From Tsukamurella sp. 8F (GTDB taxonomy: Bacteria > Actinomycetota > Actinomycetes > Mycobacteriales > Mycobacteriaceae), in NCBI RefSeq assembly GCF_029167375.1, contig NZ_JARFTP010000019.1, positions 16,943 to 80,942 of the forward strand: a stretch of 64,000 nt of DNA, given 5' to 3'. The notes under the pieces were generated by a model, which saw only the letters and a list, made by a program, of their open reading frames with translations, searched no databases and was not told where the DNA came from. The translations under genes were made by a program, and so were the position numbers. Of the stretch, positions 51,452-63,984 are shown piece by piece. Each line of letters begins with the position of its first letter. The first letter of the stretch is position 1.

Positions 51452-52957
51452 TTACCCGGGGGTATGTCGATCGAACCCGGGCGGTGTCGCGTCCTGCCCG
51501 AAGGGCCGGGTGCGGGTCTCGAAGTCCGACTCGTCAGGTGCTGCGAGCATGCGCTCCATCGTCGCTCGGTCGAACGGCCACAGGTCGATCGCCCCGCCCT
51601 CGGTGAGGTACCAGGACGAGCAGCCCGTGTTCCACACCGTCGGGCCCATCGCACCGGCGACCTGCTCCTGGAACCGCTCTGTGGCCGCGCCCGTGACCTC
51701 GACAGTGTCGACCTCACCGCGCCGGAAGCGCTCCAGCCACTGCGCGATGTAGCGGGCCGTGAGCTCGGCCGAGTGCTGCAGCGAGATCGATCCGGTCGGC
51801 GAGTTCGGTCCGAGCACGGTGAACAGGTTCGGGAAGCCTGGGATCGCCGTCATGCGATATGCGCGCGGCCCGGACGTCCAGGCCTGGTCGAGTGTCAGCC
51901 CGTCGCGCCCGACCACGTGCATGGGCCGCATGTAGTCGTGCGTACGGAATCCCGTGGCGAGGACGAGCACGTCGAGTTCGTGGTGGCGCCCGTCGACCGT
52001 GGTGACGCCGGTCGGGGTGACCTGCGCGATTCCGTCGGTGACCAACTCGGTGTCGGCTCGCTGGAGGGCCCTGTAGTACGAGCCCGAGACCACCTGGCGC
52101 TTGCACAGCGGCTGGTAGTCGGGCGTGAGCATCTCGCGCAGTCGCGGGTCGCGGACCTGCAGCCGCAGCGACAGGCGTGCGTACGCCTGCACCGCGCGGC
52201 GGCGCCACGACGGCGTCGTGACGATGTCGGCGAGGATGCCCGAGGCGCGCAGGAACGCGTCGTAGACACGGCTGTGCAACCGCGGAGCGCGGCGTAGGAC
52301 CCTGCCGGCGATCCTCGGCTGCGGGATACGCATGGGTGCCCAGAGGATCCACTGCGGCGAGCGCACGAAGTGCGTGACCGAACGGGCTCCCGGGGCGAGC
52401 GCGGACACCACCTGGACGCCGGTGGATCCGGTACCGATCACGCCCACCCTGCGGCCGTCGGTCACGATCTCGTCGTCCCAGCGGGCCGTGTGCACCAGTC
52501 GGCCGGCGAAATCGCCGAGCCCGGGGAGGTCGGGGATCGCGGGGTTGTGCAGCACGCCGGTCGCGCAGATCAGGAAGTCGACGACGATGCGCTCGCCGCG
52601 CTGGTCGGTGAGCGTCCAGGTGCCGTCGGCGTACTCGGCGGATACCACCTCCGTGTTCAGCCGGATCCTTTCGGAGAGCCCCAGTCGGTCACACACGTCA
52701 CGGTGGTAACGCTGGATCTCGCGCCCGGACGCCCACACCCGCGACCAGTCGGCCTTCGGCGCGAACGAGAACTGATACAGCTGGGACGGGACGTCGCAGG
52801 TCAGTCCGGGGTAGCGATTCCAGTGCCATACGCCGCCGACGTCACTGCCCTTCTCGAGCACGACCACATCGGTGAACCCCGCCTGCCGCAGCGTGTACGC
52901 CGTCGCTATGCCGGAGATCCCGGCGCCGATGATCGCGACGCGCGGCTCCCGGCTCAC
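51452..52957 (-). CDS. Baeyer-Villiger-type flavin monooxygenase
   Basis: A 501-residue class B flavoprotein. FAD motif GAGISG at residues 11-16, the BVMO fingerprint [11 protein letters not shown] near 150, the NADPH motif GTGSTG near 172 and [12 protein letters not shown] near 335. It oxidises ketones or sulfides with NADPH and O2. The start overlaps the stop of the patatin gene (52954-52957), so BVMO, patatin and SDR form one operon, likely under the divergent TetR at 54828. It is analogous to, but not the same as, the mymA and ethA/ethR systems of mycobacteria. Confidence 0.88.
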   Translation of the reverse strand: MSREPRVAIIGAGISGIATAYTLRQAGFTDVVVLEKGSDVGGVWHWNRYPGLTCDVPSQLYQFSFAPKADWSRVWASGREIQRYHRDVCDRLGLSERIRLNTEVVSAEYADGTWTLTDQRGERIVVDFLICATGVLHNPAIPDLPGLGDFAGRLVHTARWDDEIVTDGRRVGVIGTGSTGVQVVSALAPGARSVTHFVRSPQWILWAPMRIPQPRIAGRVLRRAPRLHSRVYDAFLRASGILADIVTTPSWRRRAVQAYARLSLRLQVRDPRLREMLTPDYQPLCKRQVVSGSYYRALQRADTELVTDGIAQVTPTGVTTVDGRHHELDVLVLATGFRTHDYMRPMHVVGRDGLTLDQAWTSGPRAYRMTAIPGFPNLFTVLGPNSPTGSISLQHSAELTARYIAQWLERFRRGEVDTVEVTGAATERFQEQVAGAMGPTVWNTGCSSWYLTEGGAIDLWPFDRATMERMLAAPDESDFETRTRPFGQDATPPGFDRHTPG

Positions 52958-53877
52958 AGCCCGGCCTCGGCGAGAGCCCGCGCGACCGACGCGGGTGCGG
53001 TGCTTCGCGCAGCGGTGAAAGCGTCCGCGCGTCGGCCACGGGCCATGAAGTGCGAACCCAGGCCGCGCAGGTCCTCGGCGTCCGGCGTGATGGTCACGAC
53101 CGCGGCGCCGCGCGCCCGCACCTCCTCGGCCTCGTCGAACAGCAACGCGGACATGGGCTTACGCAGCAGGTGATACTCCGCGATCCCGCCGGTGCCCGGG
53201 GCGCGCACGCCCGGACGCGATGCCATCGGAGCCAGAACGAAGACCTCGTCGACGTCCGGCGGCACGAGATCCACCGACGCCGTGGAGGCGGCGCCGCCAT
53301 CGACGTACAGGTTGCCGTCGATCGGTACGGGCGGCATCCACGCGGGTATCGCCCACGACGCGCGCAGCGCCTCGCCGGCGGTCGCCGCGGGCGCGCCGGG
53401 AGCACCGAACGCGACGCGTTCGTGCCGGCGGGGATCGTATGCGACGAGTCGCGCACCGGGGTGGGGGAGCCATCCGTCGGGACCGGCGACCGCCTCGGCG
53501 AGTCGCTGCAGCCATGCCGCGTCGCCGCGGCCGCGTGGCGCGATGCCCGTGAGTCGGCTGTGCCCGCGGCCCCCGCGCCAGAGGGTGGACGGGTCGATGG
53601 GCGCGGGAAACGGAACGCGGGGGAGGCTGGGTGGCGTGTCGGCGACGTGCCGGCGGAGGACCCCGTCGTCGGTCCGGCCGGACTGCATGGCCACGAGGTC
53701 GTCGATGCCGTATCCGCCCGACAACATCGCCACCAGTTCGGCACCGGCGGATGTGCCCTGCAGGATGTCGGCCTCGCGCGGATCCCAGTCGAGGCGCTCG
53801 GCGAGTGCGGCCAGCGCGGCGACGATCCAGGCTCCGCCGATGGTGCCGCCGCAGCCGATGACGAGGGCGCGCGTCAC
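52954..53877 (-). CDS. patatin-like phospholipase
   Basis: A 307-residue Ser-Asp dyad lipase: glycine-rich oxyanion loop GCGGTIGGAW near residue 9, nucleophile LQGTSAGAEL near 41 (GxSxG), and DGG in NLYVDGGAASTAS near 203. No signal peptide or membrane segment is present, so it acts in the cytoplasm or on the inner membrane face. Coupled by four-base overlaps to the BVMO gene downstream and the SDR gene upstream, which suggests one lipid- or ketone-degrading pathway. Confidence 0.88.
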   Translation of the reverse strand: MTRALVIGCGGTIGGAWIVAALAALAERLDWDPREADILQGTSAGAELVAMLSGGYGIDDLVAMQSGRTDDGVLRRHVADTPPSLPRVPFPAPIDPSTLWRGGRGHSRLTGIAPRGRGDAAWLQRLAEAVAGPDGWLPHPGARLVAYDPRRHERVAFGAPGAPAATAGEALRASWAIPAWMPPVPIDGNLYVDGGAASTASVDLVPPDVDEVFVLAPMASRPGVRAPGTGGIAEYHLLRKPMSALLFDEAEEVRARGAAVVTITPDAEDLRGLGSHFMARGRRADAFTAARSTAPASVARALAEAGL

Positions 53878-54740
53878 CGGTCGGCCTCCGGATCGTGTGC
53901 GAGCGCCTGCCGGTGGATGCGGTCGGTGTAGTCCCTGCGCGCATCGGCATCGAGGGAGAGGGCACGACGGTCACGGAGCAGCGTCCGTGCCAGCTTCTCG
54001 ACCGGCTCCGGCACGAGAGCTTCGACGAGGGCCCAGCCGGGCGCGACCCAGCCAGGGACGGACGTGCGCGCGGCGCGCGTACGCAGCGTGCCCACGACGG
54101 CGCGGGCCACGTCCTCGGGGTCGACGGTGGGCAGGCCGCCGCCGAGCTGCGCACCGCTGGACAGCTCCGTCCGCACCGCTGCGGGCAGGATCGCGCACAC
54201 GGCCACGCCCGTGCCGTCGTACTCGCGCCGGGCGGCGAGCGAGGCGCCGAGCGCGGCGTACTTGCTCGCGTTGTAGGTGACCATGCCGGGGAGCGGCATC
54301 ATGCCGGCCATCGATGCGATGTTGACTATGTGGCCGCGCCCGCGGTCGATCATCTGCGGCAGGACGGCCTGCATCCCGTTCAGCACGCCACGCACGTTCA
54401 CGTCGAGGATCAGGTCGCGGGTCGCCTCGTCCTCCCCGTCGAATGCGCCGAGCGGCATGACGCCGGCGTTGTTCACCAGGACGTCCACCTCACCTACCTG
54501 GTCGAGGAACGCTGCCCACGAGGCCCGGTCCGTCACGTCCAGGGTGGCGGCACGGGCCCGTGGCAGCCTCTCGGCGGTCGCGGCCGCGACGTCCGGATCG
54601 ACGTCGCCGATCCACACGTCGGCGCCCAGACGGGCGAATGCCGCCGCGGTGGCCGCGCCGATGCCGCGTCCGCCGCCGGTCACCACGACGACGGTGCCGC
54701 TGAGGTCCCGTGGCTCGCCGCCACGCCTGAAGATTCCCAT
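53874..54740 (-). CDS. short-chain dehydrogenase/reductase
   Basis: A 288-residue classical SDR: cofactor motif VVVTGGGRGIGAA near residue 18, NNAGVMPLGA near 90, catalytic Ser in VNIASMAGMM and YxxxK in TYNASKYAALG near 157. The Asp after the second strand (WIGDVDPDV) suggests NAD preference. ATG 54740. It is the first gene of the SDR-patatin-BVMO operon, probably oxidising an alcohol to the ketone that the BVMO then takes. Confidence 0.9.
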   Translation of the reverse strand: MGIFRRGGEPRDLSGTVVVVTGGGRGIGAATAAAFARLGADVWIGDVDPDVAAATAERLPRARAATLDVTDRASWAAFLDQVGEVDVLVNNAGVMPLGAFDGEDEATRDLILDVNVRGVLNGMQAVLPQMIDRGRGHIVNIASMAGMMPLPGMVTYNASKYAALGASLAARREYDGTGVAVCAILPAAVRTELSSGAQLGGGLPTVDPEDVARAVVGTLRTRAARTSVPGWVAPGWALVEALVPEPVEKLARTLLRDRRALSLDADARRDYTDRIHRQALAHDPEADR

Positions 54741-54765
54741 GTGATGCAACCCTTCTCGATTCTGG

Positions 54766-54778
54766 ATACCGACGGTAT
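54766..54778. promoter_or_regulatory. palindromic operator between TetR and SDR operon
   Basis: ATACCG and CGGTAT flank one central A, a perfect palindrome in the 87-bp divergent gap; a further half-site CGGTAT occurs at 54790-54795. Likely site of the TetR protein encoded at 54828-55424. Confidence 0.55.
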
Positions 54779-54827
54779 TCGAGTTCCTCCGGTATGTAAA
54801 CACCCTCAGGGGCGGTAGCATCGCGGG

Positions 54828-55424
54828 GTGTCCCGTCTGACCCGTGCCGAGCAGCGTGCCCGCACACGCCAGGAGCTGATCGATGCGGCACGCGAGCGGT
54901 TCCTCCAGGTCGGCTACGGCGCGGCGAGTCTCGAGGACATCGCCGAACATGCCGGTTACAGCAAGGGGGCCGTGTACTCCAACTTCACCGACAAGCCGAC
55001 GCTGTGTCGCGCCGTCCTCGATGAGATCCACCACGACAAGATCGGCGAGCTCGCCGCCCTGACCGGCGGCGAGCTCGCACTCGAGGACCGGGTCGCGGCG
55101 GCGGGCGAGTGGCTGGAGCGCACTGTCGGTGACGTGGGCTGGACGATGCTCGAACTCGAATTCGTCACGTTGTCGCGGGGCGATGCCGCGCTGACGCGCG
55201 TGATCGCGGAGCTCCGCGACGACGCCCGCGCGGCCGTGGTCGAGCTGCTCCGCAGCCTGCGGACGGAGAGCGACGCCGCGGTCGACGACGAGGTGCTCGG
55301 CCAGATCGCCGACCTGCTGCTCAGTGCGGGGATCGGCTTGGGGATCCAGCGCGCGGTCGATCCCACGATATCGATCGACCCGATGGTCGGGGCGTTGCGG
55401 ACGGCGTTGGCGCTGATCGGTTAG
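54828..55424 (+). CDS. TetR-family transcriptional regulator
   Basis: A 198-residue regulator: RARTRQELIDAARERFLQVG then LEDIAEHAGYSKGAVYSNFT, a textbook TetR helix-turn-helix at residues 9-55, followed by a helical effector domain ending in a TetR_C-like segment. GTG 54828. Divergent from the SDR-patatin-BVMO operon with a palindrome between, so it most likely represses that operon. The LhgO gene begins nine bases after its stop. Confidence 0.9.
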   Translation: MSRLTRAEQRARTRQELIDAARERFLQVGYGAASLEDIAEHAGYSKGAVYSNFTDKPTLCRAVLDEIHHDKIGELAALTGGELALEDRVAAAGEWLERTVGDVGWTMLELEFVTLSRGDAALTRVIAELRDDARAAVVELLRSLRTESDAAVDDEVLGQIADLLLSAGIGLGIQRAVDPTISIDPMVGALRTALALIG

Positions 55425-55432
55425 GAGTCGGG

Positions 55433-56629
55433 GTGGAGACGGTCGGGATCGTAGGCGGCGGCATCGTCGGGCTCGCGGTGGCGCGAGAGGTGATCCGGCG
55501 ACGCCCGGGCACGCGGGTGGTGGTGTTCGAGCGTGAGGACGATGTGGGCCGCCACCAGACGGGCCACAACTCCGGCGTCGTGCACGCCGGAATCTACTAC
55601 GCGCCGGGCAGCCTCAAGGCACAGCTGTGCACGCGCGGCCGCGATCTGCTGCGCGACTACTGTGCCGAGCACCGCATCGCGTACGAGCGATGCGGCAAAC
55701 TCGTGGTGGCCGTCGACAGCGCCGAGTTGCCACGCCTCGACGAATTGGAGCGCAAGGCCACCGCCAACGGGGTCCCCGGACTGCGCCGCGTCGACGTCTC
55801 CGCGATCACCGAGATCGAGCCGCACGCAACGGGTCTCGCTGCCCTGCACTCGCCGCACACCGCGATCACCGACTACCCTGCGGTGTGCCGTGCGCTCGCC
55901 GACGGGGTTCGGGCCCAGGGCGGTGACGTGCTGCTGCAGACCGAGGTGACGGGCCTGCGACGGGCGCACGGCGGGGTCGAGCTCCAGACTGCCGGTGGTG
56001 AGCCGCGCGCCGTCGGCCGGGTGGTGCTGTGCGGCGGGCTCGAATCGGACCGACTCGGCCGTCTCGCGGGCGGCCCCGCAGACCCGCGGATCGTCCCGTT
56101 CCGCGGCGAGTACATGCGTGTCGACCCGGCGAAGCAGGAACTCGTGCGCGGCATGGTCTACCCCGTGCCGGATCCGCGCTATCCGTTCCTCGGAGTGCAC
56201 TTCACGCGGCGCGTCGACGGCACGCTCGAGGTCGGGCCGAACGCGTTCCTCGCGCTGAGCCGCCGCCGCTACGGCCGGGCATCCGTCGGTGCGGCCGACG
56301 TCCTCGACACCCTGCGATGGCCGGGTTTCTGGCGGTTCGTCGGCACGCACTGGCGTACCGGGTTCGCCGAGGCAGCGGGCGTGCTCTCGGTCCGCGCATA
56401 CATGCGTGCCGCGCAGGTCTACGTGCCGGAGATCGGCGCGGCCGACGTCGCGCGGGCCGGGCTCGGGTTGCGTGCGCAGGCACTCGGCGCCGACGGCAGC
56501 CTCGTCGATGATTTCGTGATCCACTCCGCGTCCCGGGTGACGAGCGTTCGGAACGCCCCGTCGCCCGCGGCGACGAGTTCCCTGGCCATCGCCGAGTACA
56601 TCGTGGATCGCATCGACTTCGCGGCGTGA
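55433..56629 (+). CDS. lhgO: L-2-hydroxyglutarate oxidase (LhgO type)
   Basis: A 398-residue DAO-family flavoenzyme: GIVGGGIVGLAVAREVIRR at residues 5-23 for FAD binding, HQTGHNSGVVHAGIYYAPGS near 42, characteristic of the LhgO group, and FRGEYMRVDPAKQELVRGMV near 223. It oxidises L-2-hydroxyglutarate to 2-oxoglutarate at the membrane, passing electrons to quinone or O2. GTG 55433 has TAGGAG upstream. It follows the TetR gene by nine bases, though a functional link is not evident. Confidence 0.88.
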   Translation: METVGIVGGGIVGLAVAREVIRRRPGTRVVVFEREDDVGRHQTGHNSGVVHAGIYYAPGSLKAQLCTRGRDLLRDYCAEHRIAYERCGKLVVAVDSAELPRLDELERKATANGVPGLRRVDVSAITEIEPHATGLAALHSPHTAITDYPAVCRALADGVRAQGGDVLLQTEVTGLRRAHGGVELQTAGGEPRAVGRVVLCGGLESDRLGRLAGGPADPRIVPFRGEYMRVDPAKQELVRGMVYPVPDPRYPFLGVHFTRRVDGTLEVGPNAFLALSRRRYGRASVGAADVLDTLRWPGFWRFVGTHWRTGFAEAAGVLSVRAYMRAAQVYVPEIGAADVARAGLGLRAQALGADGSLVDDFVIHSASRVTSVRNAPSPAATSSLAIAEYIVDRIDFAA

Positions 56630-56639
56630 GACCCGCTTG

Positions 56640-57515
56640 TCATGCGGGCCAGGTCCGGCACAACGCGAGTAGGCGGTCTCGGATGGGCGCAGCGCGCTCG
56701 GCTAGTGCGCTCTGCGCGCGCACGTACTCCGCGCGGCCCGCGGCGGTCTCGACGCGAACGGGTTCGAAGCCGTGTTCCGTGAGGTCGTATGGACTTGCCC
56801 GCATGTCCAGCTCGCGGGCGTCGCGCGCCAGATCGAACGCGTCCGCCACCAGCTCCGACGGTGCGCCCGGCAGCAGCTTGAACGCCCACTTGTAGAGGTC
56901 CATGCCGGCATGCAGGCAGCCCGGTTGCTCCGAGTCGACCTGCGATTCGCGCGACAGCGGCAGGAGGTTCTTCGGCGCCGCGTCGGACGTGAAGAACCGG
57001 TACGCGTCGTAGTGCGTGCATCGCAGTGATCCCGCGTCGACGACGGCGTCGGCACCGGCCGGCCCGAGCCGCAGCGGGACCGGATGACGTACGTCGCGCG
57101 CGCGGTAGACCATCGCCCACTCGTGCAGGCCGAAGCAGCCCAGCGCGGCGGGCCGCGAGGCCGTGGCGGCAAGTAGCCGCTCGAGGTATTCGACGAAGTC
57201 CCGGCGCCGGGCGCACCACGCGGTGTCGACGGATGCGGAGTCCCCGTCGACGGCATAGCCGCGGGCCGAGCCGTACTCGTCGGCGCCGCCCGCGAGAGCC
57301 ACGCCGAAGCCGGGATGCCAGCGGAGTAGCTGCCCCGGCCGCAGCCCGTAGTAGGTGAACAGGAAATCCCACACGGGATGCTTCTCGCCTCGCCTGCACC
57401 GCTCGAGGTGCGCGTCGACGAAAGGCGCGAGCCGGGCCCGGTGCGCTCGCGCTCGCTCCCGCCACAGCTCCCGGTCCAGCAGCTGCGTTTCCGACACCGT
57501 GGCCCGCGGGCTCAC
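56640..57515 (-). CDS. conserved protein annotated in relatives as 3-methyladenine DNA glycosylase
   Basis: A 291-residue soluble protein with well-conserved-looking blocks HPVWDFLFTYYGLRPGQLLR, ALGCFGLHEWAMVYRARDVR, LRCTHYDAYRFFTSDAAPKN and PGCLHAGMDLYKWAFKLLPG. Mycobacterial homologues carry the label 3-methyladenine DNA glycosylase as I remember; I see no helix-hairpin-helix or AlkA/Tag/Mpg motif, so I doubt the activity. Several His and Asp (HYDAYRFF, HAGMDLYKW) could bind metal. GTG 57515 precedes the CNNM gene with a GTGA overlap at 57512. Confidence 0.7.
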   Translation of the reverse strand: MSPRATVSETQLLDRELWRERARAHRARLAPFVDAHLERCRRGEKHPVWDFLFTYYGLRPGQLLRWHPGFGVALAGGADEYGSARGYAVDGDSASVDTAWCARRRDFVEYLERLLAATASRPAALGCFGLHEWAMVYRARDVRHPVPLRLGPAGADAVVDAGSLRCTHYDAYRFFTSDAAPKNLLPLSRESQVDSEQPGCLHAGMDLYKWAFKLLPGAPSELVADAFDLARDARELDMRASPYDLTEHGFEPVRVETAAGRAEYVRAQSALAERAAPIRDRLLALCRTWPA

Positions 57516-58588
57516 ACGCGGTGCGTCCCGTCCCGTACGGTTCCGACGAACTCCTCGACGAGGTCCTCGAGCGCGACGATCCCTACGGTGCGCCCGTGCT
57601 CGTCGGATACGGCCGATAGATGGCTGCCGTGGCGGCGCATGAACGCCGTCGCATGATCGAGTGACATGGAGCCGTCAATCACCGGCAGCGGGCGGATCCG
57701 TGCGGCCCCGATGACGGTGTCCGGGCCGACCGCGGAGTCCATGATCTCCGGGAGCACGTCTTTGACGTGCAGGTACCCGGTGAAAGCGCCGCCCGCGCCG
57801 CGCACGGGGTAACGGGAGAAGCCGGTGTCGGCTACAGCCGCCTCGATGGCCCCCAGCGTCGGCCCGGCCGTGCCGTCGGGGCCGCGCTCGGTCTGCAGCC
57901 CGCGGATCTGCGGAAGGGCGATGGCGACGTCGCGCACCGTCTTGCGGGAGGTGCGCAGCGCCCGTGTCAGCCGCGTCTGCTCCTCCTCGTCGAGGAGGCC
58001 CTCGCCTGCGGACTCCTCGATCAGCGCCGACAACTCGCGCGCCGAGACGGTGGCGTCCAGCTCGTCCTTCGGTTCGATGCGCAGCGCACGCAGAACGAGG
58101 CTGGCGAGCCAGTTGTACAGCGCGATGAGCGGCCGGGCGACGCGGCACCAGGCCTGGAGGATCGGCGTCAGCAGCATCGCCGCCGTCTCCGGACCGGCGA
58201 GCGCGATGTTCTTCGGCACCATCTCGCCGAGCAGGATGTGCAGCACGACGACCAGCGCCAGCGACACGGTGAAGGAGATCGGGTGCAGCAGAGCGTGTGG
58301 CACGTGCGCGAGATGCAGCGGCGCCTCCAGTAGATGCGCGATGGCGGGCTCGCCCACCTTGCCGAGCAGCAGCGAGGCGATGGTGATGCCCAGCTGGCAA
58401 CCGGCGAGCATCAGTGAGAGCTTCTCCGACGCCTCCATCACGGACTTCGCACGGTGCTTGCCCTGTTCGTAAAGGGCTTCGAGGCGGTCCTTGCGCGCGG
58501 AGATCAGCGCGAACTCGGCCGCGACGAAGAAGGCGTTCGCGATCAGCAGGACCACGGTGAGCAGCACGCCCAGCAGATTGCCCGTCAT
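57512..58588 (-). CDS. CNNM/CorC-family membrane protein (Rv1841c type)
   Basis: A 358-residue protein with a DUF21 membrane domain (residues 1-190; AFFVAAEFALISARKDRLEA and LLGEMVPKNIALAGPETAA are signatures) and a CBS pair (about 205-345; VADTGFSRYPVRG, VGIVALEDLVEEFVG). The C-terminal CorC_HlyC domain of longer members is absent. The family is linked to Mg/Co efflux or homeostasis. Its start overlaps the stop of the larger paralogue (58585-58588), so both probably form a hetero-oligomer. Confidence 0.88.
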   Translation of the reverse strand: MTGNLLGVLLTVVLLIANAFFVAAEFALISARKDRLEALYEQGKHRAKSVMEASEKLSLMLAGCQLGITIASLLLGKVGEPAIAHLLEAPLHLAHVPHALLHPISFTVSLALVVVLHILLGEMVPKNIALAGPETAAMLLTPILQAWCRVARPLIALYNWLASLVLRALRIEPKDELDATVSARELSALIEESAGEGLLDEEEQTRLTRALRTSRKTVRDVAIALPQIRGLQTERGPDGTAGPTLGAIEAAVADTGFSRYPVRGAGGAFTGYLHVKDVLPEIMDSAVGPDTVIGAARIRPLPVIDGSMSLDHATAFMRRHGSHLSAVSDEHGRTVGIVALEDLVEEFVGTVRDGTHRV

Positions 58589-59970
58589 CCGTCGGCCCCT
58601 TCCTCGGCCGGGCGCGGCGGGCCCTCGGCCTGCGCGCGGGCGAGCTCGACGAGGTCTACTCGGCGGCCGTCCATCCGGGCTACGCGGGCGACCCAGGGGG
58701 CCGCGTCCTGGCCGCCCTCGGCGTCGACGGCATGCTCAGGCAGCTCGACTGTGTCGCCGACGTCGGGGATGCGGCCGAGGAGATACATCACCAGTCCGCC
58801 GAGCGTGTCGTAGTCGCCCTCTGGGGCGCGGTAGCCGGTCGAGTCCTCGACCTCGTCGATGCGCAGCAGCCCGGAGCACAGGTAGCCGCCGTCGGTGGTC
58901 TGCACATCGGCCATCTCGTCGTCGTGCTCGTCGCGTACGTCGCCGACGATCTCCTCTATGAGGTCCTCGACGGTGACGATGCCCGCCGAGCCGCCGTACT
59001 CGTCGACTACCAGGGCGACCTGTAGGCCGTTGGCCCGCAGCTGATCCATGAGCGAGTCGCCGTCCAGGGACGCGGGCACCACCGGTGCCGGGCCGCACAG
59101 GACACGCATCGTGGTGTGCGCTCGGCTCGCCGGCGGTACCTTGAGCGCCTCTTTGACGTGGACGAAGCCGAGAGTGTCGTCCAGGTCTCCGTCGACGACG
59201 GGGAATCGGGAGAAGCCCGTCTCGATGGACAGGGCCATCAGATCGTCCACGGTATCCCCGACCTCGAGCGTACGGACGCGCTGGCGTGGCGTCATGATGT
59301 CCTCGGCGGTGCGGGAGCCGAAGGTCAGCGAGCGGCCGACCAACTCGGCCGTGGTCGCGTCGATCGACCCGTGTGCCGCCGAGTTCCGGACGAGCGCCTC
59401 GAGCTCCTGTGCGGACCGCGCGGAGCTGAGCTCCTCTGCCGGCTCCATGCCGAGACGGCGCACGAGCGAGTTGGCGCTCGAGTTCAGGAAGGTGATCGCC
59501 CAGCGGAACACTGCCGAGAAGGCGGCCTGCATGCCGGCGGTGGCGCGCGCGGTCGCGAGCGGGCGGGCGATGGCGAGGTTCTTGGGCGCGAGCTCGCCGA
59601 GCACCATCGACAGTGAGGTCGCGATCACCAGGGCGAGGATCAGGGTCAGGGCAGCCACGGCACCGGACGGCAGCGACATCCACTCGAGCACGGGCCGCAG
59701 GAACTTCGCGAGTACGGGCTCCGCGATATAGCCGGTGATCAGCGTCGTGATGGTGATGCCCAGTTGGGCGCCGGAGAGCTGGAACGACAGTGTTCCGTGG
59801 GCGTGCTGTACCTGCCGCGAGCGGCGGTCGCCGCGGTCGCGGACGTCCGCGCTGATGGCGGGCTTCTCGAGAGCGGTCAGGGAGAACTCGGCTGCGACGA
59901 ACACCGCGGTGCCGAGGGTCAGGGCGACGAAGCCGATCACCGCGGCGGCGGTGAGGAGCGCGCTAACCAT
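58585..59970 (-). CDS. CNNM/CorC-family membrane protein (Rv1842c type)
   Basis: A 461-residue paralogue with DUF21 membrane domain ([40 protein letters not shown]), two CBS domains ([40 protein letters not shown]) and a C-terminal CorC_HlyC domain ([20 protein letters not shown]). The acidic residues and Asn/Pro kink (PKN) seen in CNNM transport cores are present. In M. tuberculosis the same pair lies beside guaB1, as here. Confidence 0.9.
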   Translation of the reverse strand: MVSALLTAAAVIGFVALTLGTAVFVAAEFSLTALEKPAISADVRDRGDRRSRQVQHAHGTLSFQLSGAQLGITITTLITGYIAEPVLAKFLRPVLEWMSLPSGAVAALTLILALVIATSLSMVLGELAPKNLAIARPLATARATAGMQAAFSAVFRWAITFLNSSANSLVRRLGMEPAEELSSARSAQELEALVRNSAAHGSIDATTAELVGRSLTFGSRTAEDIMTPRQRVRTLEVGDTVDDLMALSIETGFSRFPVVDGDLDDTLGFVHVKEALKVPPASRAHTTMRVLCGPAPVVPASLDGDSLMDQLRANGLQVALVVDEYGGSAGIVTVEDLIEEIVGDVRDEHDDEMADVQTTDGGYLCSGLLRIDEVEDSTGYRAPEGDYDTLGGLVMYLLGRIPDVGDTVELPEHAVDAEGGQDAAPWVARVARMDGRRVDLVELARAQAEGPPRPAEEGADG

Positions 59971-60098
59971 CGACGACCACCGATGCGGTCGCGTTGCGTA
60001 TTCGGGTCAAGGTCCTTGAGGGGTCGAGGGGCGGTCGGCGGCAGGCCGGGCGGCCACATGCGCCGTCCGAGACATCGCCGATCATACCGGTCGAACCG

Positions 60099-63331
<3,233 letters not shown>

Positions 63332-63352
63332 GCTTCGAGACTATCGAAGCGA

Positions 63353-63742
63353 TCAGCGTCGGCCGCTGTGATCGTCGGGATGGGCGGCCTCCAGATCGGC
63401 GAGCGCCCGGCGTAGTGCATCGGCCTCGTCGGCACCGACACGCTCTACGAAGTGCACGAGTGCCGCCTCACGCGAGTTCTCCGCCTGCGCAAGTGCGTCG
63501 AACATGAGATCCGCCACCAGTTCCTCCCGGCCGAAAGTCGCCGTGTACCGGTGCGCGCGATCGGTGCGCAACTGCGTGACCAACTTCTTCTTCGCGAGAC
63601 GCTGCAGGACGGTCATCACCGTCGTGTACGCGAGTTCCCTGTCCCGGGACAGGGCGTCGTGGACCTGGCGCACCGTCTGCGGTTCGGTGGACGCCCACAG
63701 GTGGTCCATCACCGCGCGTTCGAGATCTCCCAATGCCGCCAT
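63353..63742 (-). CDS. blaI: BlaI/MecI-family repressor
   Basis: A 129-residue protein with the BlaI winged helix (LGDLERAVMDHLWASTEPQT, VRQVHDALSRDRELAYTTVM, TVLQRLAKKKLVTQLRTDRA) and a C-terminal dimerisation helix region. It binds DNA as a dimer and is cleaved or released after signalling by its M56 partner. ATG 63742. The palindrome at 63776-63792, upstream of its start, is a likely autoregulatory operator. Confidence 0.92.
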   Translation of the reverse strand: MAALGDLERAVMDHLWASTEPQTVRQVHDALSRDRELAYTTVMTVLQRLAKKKLVTQLRTDRAHRYTATFGREELVADLMFDALAQAENSREAALVHFVERVGADEADALRRALADLEAAHPDDHSGRR

Positions 63743-63775
63743 TCCTTGAATTCTACCCGGGAAGGCGCAGATTGC

Positions 63776-63792
63776 TACGACGACGCGTCGTA
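63776..63792. promoter_or_regulatory. candidate BlaI operator
   Basis: TACGACG and CGTCGTA are perfect inverted repeats separated by ACG. Known BlaI-type operators are built from TAC-rich dyads, including the mycobacterial TACGACA-like half-sites, as I recall. It lies 34 bases upstream of blaI. Confidence 0.6.
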
Positions 63793-63815
63793 AGACATGC
63801 CACATAAATTAGGAC

Positions 63816-63845
63816 TTGCTTAGTTAGGTGAGCCTCGCCTAGAGT
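63816..63845 (+). promoter_or_regulatory. IdeR-type iron box over a promoter
   Basis: TTAGGTGAGCCTCGCCTAG (63824-63842) matches the IdeR/DtxR consensus TTAGGTTAGGCTAACCTAA at 14 of 19 positions and keeps both TTAGG and CCTA arms. A further TTAGG is at 63809-63813. The box covers the spacer of a promoter with TTGCTT (63816-63821), 18 bases, and TAGAGT (63840-63845), reading rightward. Confidence 0.75.
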
Positions 63846-63846
63846 G

Positions 63847-63978
63847 GGTTCATCGCTACGAGCGATGAACCAGCCAGACCGAGTAAGCGAGCTGAGGGCT
63901 GCAGCGTTGACGCACCGGTCTGTGCCACGGCGGGACCCATGATGGCTGAGCATGGGTCCCGCCGACTCCTTCGGGAGA
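63847..63978 (+). ncRNA. candidate iron-regulated sRNA, positional homologue of MrsI
   Basis: Downstream of the iron-box promoter no coding frame is evident. The expected transcript folds well: GGTTCATCGCT (63847-63857)/AGCGATGAACC (63861-63871), AGACCG (63876-63881)/CGGTCT (63916-63921), and a 14-bp terminator hairpin at 63928-63964 followed by a UUCG-capped one. In M. tuberculosis the IdeR-controlled sRNA MrsI (ncRv11846) lies next to blaI (Rv1846c). Position, iron box and terminator agree; sequence identity with MrsI was not checked. The start point is estimated. Confidence 0.6.
63928..63964 (+). terminator. strong terminator hairpin of the candidate sRNA
   Basis: CGGCGGGACCCATG (63928-63941) pairs perfectly with CATGGGTCCCGCCG (63951-63964), nine-base loop. 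A CTCC-TTCG-GGAG tetraloop hairpin follows at 63966-63977. Confidence 0.8.
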
Positions 63979-63984
63979 GCAGGA

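Noticed and set aside
57512..59970. Hemolysins (a common label for these proteins)
   Set aside because: The DUF21-CBS architecture is that of CNNM/CorC ion-homeostasis proteins; nothing supports cytolysis.
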